DNA of 9,705 bases. It comes from CALELF01 sp045617925 (GTDB lineage: Bacteria; Synergistota; Synergistia; Synergistales; Synergistaceae). A program made the position numbers and the translations under genes. Every line of letters starts with the position of its first letter. Position 1 is the first letter of the stretch. The stretch covers positions 1 to 9,705 of the forward strand of contig JAZLJR010000017.1 of NCBI GenBank assembly GCA_045617925.1, written 5' to 3'. Positions 6,641-9,705 of this stretch are shown here, piece by piece. Under the pieces are notes generated by a model that did not search any database, had not been told where the DNA came from, and was given only the letters and a program-made list of their open reading frames with translations.

Positions 6641-6672
6641 ATTGAGAATTGAGAGTTGAAAATTGAAAATTG
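6641..6672 (+). repeat. Imperfect heptamer tandem repeat over the start of the glycosyltransferase gene
   Basis: About 4.6 copies of a 7-base unit: ATTGAGA, ATTGAGA, GTTGAAA, ATTGAAA, ATTG. The repeat fills most of the galE-glycosyltransferase gap and contains both the weak ribosome binding site (GAGAG, 6651-6655) and the TTG start at 6663. Because 7 is not a multiple of 3, gain or loss of a unit would move start codons and spacing relative to the reading frame. Confidence 0.8.
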
Positions 6673-7730
6673 GTGTAAACGAAAATAAACTTAAAATTTA
6701 TGAGGTTCTACCAGAGTTAGAAATCGGTGGCGTTGAAAGATTTGTAGTGGATATGTCAAATGCACTTGCAGATCTTGGACATGACGTCACCGTAGTTTCT
6801 AATGGTGGGCAAATGGAAGGGCAACTGACTGACAAGGTAAAAATTCTTCATCTGCCAGTTCATTCAAAAAATCCACTCAAAATAATTTTTACCGCAAGAA
6901 AATTGGCAAGGATTATCGCAAAAAAAGGTGGCTGTGATTTACTTCACGCTCATTCTCGTGTTCCAGCCTGGATTTGCCAAATTGCTGCAAAAAAGCTTGG
7001 TATTCCTTTTGTTGTCACCGCACACGGGATTTTTAGTACAAAAGCTTACTGGCTTTACGCACCTTATAGGAATGCAAATGCAACGGTCTGCATTTCCTAC
7101 GCTGTTCAAAATGCGATGCAAGACAGAATAGGCAATAATAGTATAGTTATAGTAAATGGTCTAAAAATTCCTGCTATAAAATGGCATAAAAATGAAAAAG
7201 ATACAAAAACAAGATTTCTTTTTATTGGACGCTTAACACACATAAAAGGACTACAAGATATCATTTCTGCTATGGCTTTGCTTCCGGCTGAATTAAAGAA
7301 CTCTTACACCCTTACTGTTTGTGGAGAAGGTCCACAAAAAGATGAGTGGGAACATAAAGTTAATGAACTAGGGTTAGAAAACAAAATAAATTTTGTTGGT
7401 TATGTAGACAATCCTCAAGAATATTTATTAAACCACTCCTGTTTGCTGGTTCCATCTCATATCGAAGGTATGGGGCTTGCAATGTGTGAAGGTGCATTAT
7501 TAGGCATTCCGATAATTGCATCAAATATTGCTGCTTTTGCAGAACTTTCAGCAGATCCAAATAAACTTATTCCTGTCGGAGATGCTTCTGCTTGGACTTT
7601 GGCATTAGAGAAATTTATTAAAACAGGAAAAACAGAAACAGAGATTGCAATAGACAGGATCCCTGTCTTTAACAAGATGCTAGATAGATATTTAGCAATT
7701 TATAACTATTTAGTATTAAAAATTAACTAA
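6663..7730 (+). CDS. Family 4 glycosyltransferase (GT-B fold)
   Basis: A 355-residue cytoplasmic or membrane-associated retaining glycosyltransferase that likely adds a sugar to an LPS core or surface glycan precursor; donor and acceptor cannot be told. N-terminal acceptor domain: KIYEVLPELEIGGVERFVVDMS (about 11-32), with the GGVE loop, and LLHAHSRVPAWI (about 93-104). C-terminal donor domain: FLFIGRLTHIKG (186-196), the switch to sugar-nucleotide binding with Lys195, then VCGEGP (219-224), and the EX7E motif of GT4 enzymes, EGMGLAMCE (268-276). The only plausible start is TTG 6663, in a heptamer repeat with a weak GAGAG site; an in-frame TGA lies just upstream (6657). Most family members begin about 8 residues later, at KIYEVLP, so the N-terminus is slightly long. 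It lies between galE and the WaaL-like gene. Confidence 0.88.
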   Translation: MKIGVNENKLKIYEVLPELEIGGVERFVVDMSNALADLGHDVTVVSNGGQMEGQLTDKVKILHLPVHSKNPLKIIFTARKLARIIAKKGGCDLLHAHSRVPAWICQIAAKKLGIPFVVTAHGIFSTKAYWLYAPYRNANATVCISYAVQNAMQDRIGNNSIVIVNGLKIPAIKWHKNEKDTKTRFLFIGRLTHIKGLQDIISAMALLPAELKNSYTLTVCGEGPQKDEWEHKVNELGLENKINFVGYVDNPQEYLLNHSCLLVPSHIEGMGLAMCEGALLGIPIIASNIAAFAELSADPNKLIPVGDASAWTLALEKFIKTGKTETEIAIDRIPVFNKMLDRYLAIYNYLVLKIN

Positions 7731-7776
7731 TATCTTTGTACAGTAAATAAGCGAGAAAATATTTATTAACGACCTG

Positions 7777-7783
7777 AAGGAGG
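7777..7783 (+). promoter_or_regulatory. Strong ribosome binding site for the WaaL-like gene
   Basis: AAGGAGG, a near-perfect Shine-Dalgarno sequence, lies 8 bases before ATG 7792 and fixes this start. It is much stronger than the site of the glycosyltransferase upstream. The 61-base gap before the start is the largest in the plus-strand operon, but I see no clear promoter or terminator in it. Confidence 0.75.
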
Positions 7784-7791
7784 ATAATACT

Positions 7792-9228
7792 ATGATCAAT
7801 AATTCTACGGAGGGACAAATTCTATTAGCCAGAAACACTAGCACAAGAAGTTATAAGCATTTTTGTTTTGGTAATTTAGCATATGTTTTCTTTTTGCTTG
7901 GAACAGTTTTTACTGTCGTGGGACCAGTAATACATTATTCATGTTATGGACTATCTTTAATTCTTATGCTTTTGTCGCAGTTTTTTGAAAAATCCGCAAT
8001 TTTTAAGAAGCCTACGGGTTCTGCCAAAACTATTTTTATCTGGTTTTTTGTGTTTTTTTTGTTTGTTTCTTTTCCAAATGCAATTAATGCGACAAGTTTT
8101 TACGTTTGGGGTAAGGGGGCAAGTGTGTTTTTAGAAGCAATCCTCTATACTTATATGGCTTTTTGCCTCTTTGATACAGACGAAAAGAGGGAAAAACTCG
8201 TAACATGGTTTGTTTGGGCTAATGTTATTTTTGCCATAGAAATTTGCCTGCGCCCATTATATCCAATGTGGTTTACGGGGCTTCCATTAAAGATTTTAGA
8301 TTTTAATACTGCGCTCCATGATGGTGCGTGTAATGAAAGTGGAGAATATGCTACATTAATTTTCCCTGCACTACTAATTTATGCAAAATTTTTCTGTAAT
8401 AATGTGTTAGTTGCAGCATTATTAATTTGTGTAGCCCTGCTTATGACAATTTGCTCATTTTCTGTCGGATATTATGGAGCAGCTGCTGTGTGTATATTAT
8501 CTTTTACGTTACTGCTAATTTTGAAAAAACAACTCAGATTAAAAAATTTGCTGTTTGCACTAGTTATAGCAATTATAATATTTTCAGGTTTATTTGCTAT
8601 TGCCCCAACAATGCACAGAGAGTTTTTACAAAGAGAATTTGCACAGGCAAGTGCCTTGTTTACAGGAGATACAAGCAGTAATATCGGTGTCGTTGGCGGA
8701 ACAGAAATGGCACAATTCACGACAGACAGAGACGGTGTTTGGAAAATTGCAATTGATATGATTCGCACTAAACCCTTTGTTGGTTGGGGCTACGGTGACT
8801 TTGAAAGGAAGAGCAAAGAGTTTTTTGAAAATAAAAAAGAACTTTTACACTTTGATCATTATGGATACTACGACAAAGATGGGGCCTATGATCATCCTCA
8901 CAATATATATCTTGCTGTTGCAGTTGCTGGCGGTATTCCAGCACTCTTGTCTTTCTTAATTTTTGCTCTATATCTTGCTTTCGCCACAATCCGTGCATAC
9001 TTCAAAGGACAGTCAAAACAAACTGTAATTTTTGCTCTATTAACATTAATGGCTCTTGCAACACAGGCTAGTGTTGGTCTTACGGGAGACTTGTTCTGTG
9101 CACGTCGTGATATTGCTGTAATTTTTTGGGCGTTTCTTGGAGTGTTTTTGGCAACTCTTCAGACTGACTCCTGTGATGTGCAAATAAATACGAAAAACAG
9201 CAAATTATATATTTTCAATCATCGCTAA
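7792..9228 (+). CDS. O-antigen ligase/polymerase-like membrane protein (Wzy_C family)
   Basis: A 478-residue integral membrane protein of the O-antigen ligase (WaaL/RfaL) type, which in the inner membrane joins undecaprenyl-linked glycan to lipid A-core on the periplasmic side. Repeated hydrophobic segments are seen, for example FLLGTVFTVVGPVI (34-47), IFIWFFVFFLFVSF (81-94), VLVAALLICVALLMTI (205-220), AAAVCILSFTLLLIL (230-244), LLFALVIAIIIFSGLFAI (253-270), ALLSFLIFALYLAFATI (384-400) and IAVIFWAFLGVFLATL (441-456). The long periplasmic loop carries the family signature: DRDGVWKIAIDMIRTKPFVGWGYGDF begins at 312 (key residues Arg313, Trp317, GWG), followed by DHPHNIYL (367-374) with the conserved His370. 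Members of the family also include Wzy polymerases and other glycan ligases, so the name is a family call. It ends the LPS operon, just before a strong terminator. Its AT-rich, Phe-rich sequence is typical of such membrane proteins. Confidence 0.86.
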   Translation: MINNSTEGQILLARNTSTRSYKHFCFGNLAYVFFLLGTVFTVVGPVIHYSCYGLSLILMLLSQFFEKSAIFKKPTGSAKTIFIWFFVFFLFVSFPNAINATSFYVWGKGASVFLEAILYTYMAFCLFDTDEKREKLVTWFVWANVIFAIEICLRPLYPMWFTGLPLKILDFNTALHDGACNESGEYATLIFPALLIYAKFFCNNVLVAALLICVALLMTICSFSVGYYGAAAVCILSFTLLLILKKQLRLKNLLFALVIAIIIFSGLFAIAPTMHREFLQREFAQASALFTGDTSSNIGVVGGTEMAQFTTDRDGVWKIAIDMIRTKPFVGWGYGDFERKSKEFFENKKELLHFDHYGYYDKDGAYDHPHNIYLAVAVAGGIPALLSFLIFALYLAFATIRAYFKGQSKQTVIFALLTLMALATQASVGLTGDLFCARRDIAVIFWAFLGVFLATLQTDSCDVQINTKNSKLYIFNHR

Positions 9229-9318
9229 TACAAAGTCAAAAATTAAAAACAAAAATAACGCTATTAAGTTTAAGTATTTTTCTCTTAATAGCGTTATTAT
9301 TTTTGTTAAATTTTGCAT
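9229..9318. other. Intergenic region between converging genes
   Basis: These 90 bases hold the strong inverted repeat described separately and AT-rich flanks. I see no further gene in it. Confidence 0.7.
9254..9298 (+). terminator. Bidirectional rho-independent terminator
   Basis: Perfect 15-base inverted repeat: AATAACGCTATTAAG at 9254-9268 and its exact reverse complement at 9284-9298, with a 15-base loop. The plus strand continues as ATTTTTGTT (U-rich in RNA). The minus strand continues with TTTGTTTTTAA from bases 9241-9253. It can therefore end transcripts from both the WaaL-like gene and the converging gene at 9319-9705. The stem is AT-rich apart from the GCG core. Confidence 0.9.
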
Positions 9319-9705
9319 TTATTTGTGAAATAGCATGTAAAAATTGTAAAAAGCCTTTATCCCAAACATTCTTACAATTGGAACATAGATATATTTCCTC
9401 GCTGGACGGGTAAAACTTTTGCCATAATCAAGCAATATTTTTTCAACCTTTTGAGTCAAAGCCTTATCATCCCATTTGTCATCTTCATCTTTCAAATCTA
9501 AAAGAAGCTCCAAAGCCATTGATGCAATTTCGTTTTCTATTGTGCGTTTGAAAGCAGGATTTAGAGCACTTGGCTTCATTGAAAGTGTTATCAATTCATC
9601 TAATGCAAGAGACAAGCTTGCCCTTGTGCGCACAATGTTTTTATTGTGCGACATTGAACCAACTATCTCTCTATAATAAATTGCGATAGCATCAATGCTT
9701 CTAAC
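9319..9705 (-). CDS. Unknown helical protein, C-terminal part (runs off the window)
   Basis: On the minus strand the reading frame is open from the window edge at 9705 to a stop at 9319, giving 128 residues. An ATG at 9654 gives 111 residues, but it has no good ribosome binding site. The 17 codons upstream, including AIAIYYREIVGS, read smoothly into it, so the gene most likely starts outside the window. The visible part is mostly predicted helix: RTRASLSLALDELITLS, an acidic patch LLLDLKDEDDKWDD, and a basic, aromatic C-terminus RKYIYVPIVRMFGIKAFYNFYMLF. I do not recognise a family. The YYRxxxGSxS pattern and the basic aromatic end would fit the C-terminal part of a family 2 glycosyltransferase, which would suit the neighbourhood, but this is a weak guess. 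It converges on the LPS operon across the shared terminator. Confidence 0.6.
   Translation of the reverse strand, partial: VRSIDAIAIYYREIVGSMSHNKNIVRTRASLSLALDELITLSMKPSALNPAFKRTIENEIASMALELLLDLKDEDDKWDDKALTQKVEKILLDYGKSFTRPARKYIYVPIVRMFGIKAFYNFYMLFHK

Noticed and set aside
7736..7769. Possible promoter (TTGTAC) before the WaaL-like gene
   Set aside because: No -10 box with more than a poor match lies at proper spacing, and the gene is otherwise consistent with read-through from upstream.
8053..8060. T8 run in the WaaL-like gene as a possible phase-variation tract
   Set aside because: It encodes a Phe-rich membrane segment in an AT-rich gene and is short, so chance and amino acid composition explain it.

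Overview
The window looks like an ordinary chromosomal segment from an AT-rich bacterium with a lipopolysaccharide (LPS) outer membrane. The evidence is a full-length LptB ATPase, an LptA/OstA-type periplasmic protein, an O-antigen ligase-like membrane protein, GalE and a family 4 glycosyltransferase. The single-domain AICAR formyltransferase and the flavin reductase remind me of Firmicutes versions. My best guess is therefore a diderm Firmicute (Negativicutes-like), but this is inference and was not tested.

Left part (4-1163, minus strand): a compact three-gene operon, read right to left. It encodes a flavin reductase-family protein, a 45-residue protein with two CxxC pairs, and dUTPase. The small gene has a strong ribosome binding site and ends 3 bases before the dUTPase start codon. 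A divergent, T-tract-rich intergenic region (1164-1326) separates this operon from the rest.

Centre and right (1327-9228, plus strand): six to seven kilobases of tightly packed same-strand genes with no visible internal terminator, so probably one long transcription unit. In order it encodes: an exported protein with the layout of a TroA/ZnuA metal-binding protein but without the usual histidine ligands; an unusually long LptA-like protein whose start lies inside the previous gene; LptB; AICAR formyltransferase (purine synthesis); UDP-glucose 4-epimerase; a family 4 glycosyltransferase that starts with TTG inside a heptamer repeat; and an O-antigen ligase/polymerase-like protein. Most of this cluster serves LPS: sugar nucleotide supply (GalE), sugar addition (glycosyltransferase), glycan ligation (WaaL-like) and transport to the outer membrane (LptA, LptB). 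The purine gene is the functional outsider. LptC, LptF/G and LptD are not in this window.

Right edge (9229-9705): a perfect 15-bp inverted repeat works as a likely bidirectional terminator between the LPS cluster and a converging minus-strand gene. That gene is open to the window edge and is only partly present.

I found no mobile element, CRISPR array, tRNA or rRNA. The points most worth a second look are the ligand-less TroA-like protein fused by overlap to lptA, the extended LptA with a charged tail that an A8 tract could remove, the overlooked CxxC microprotein, and the repeat at the glycosyltransferase start.
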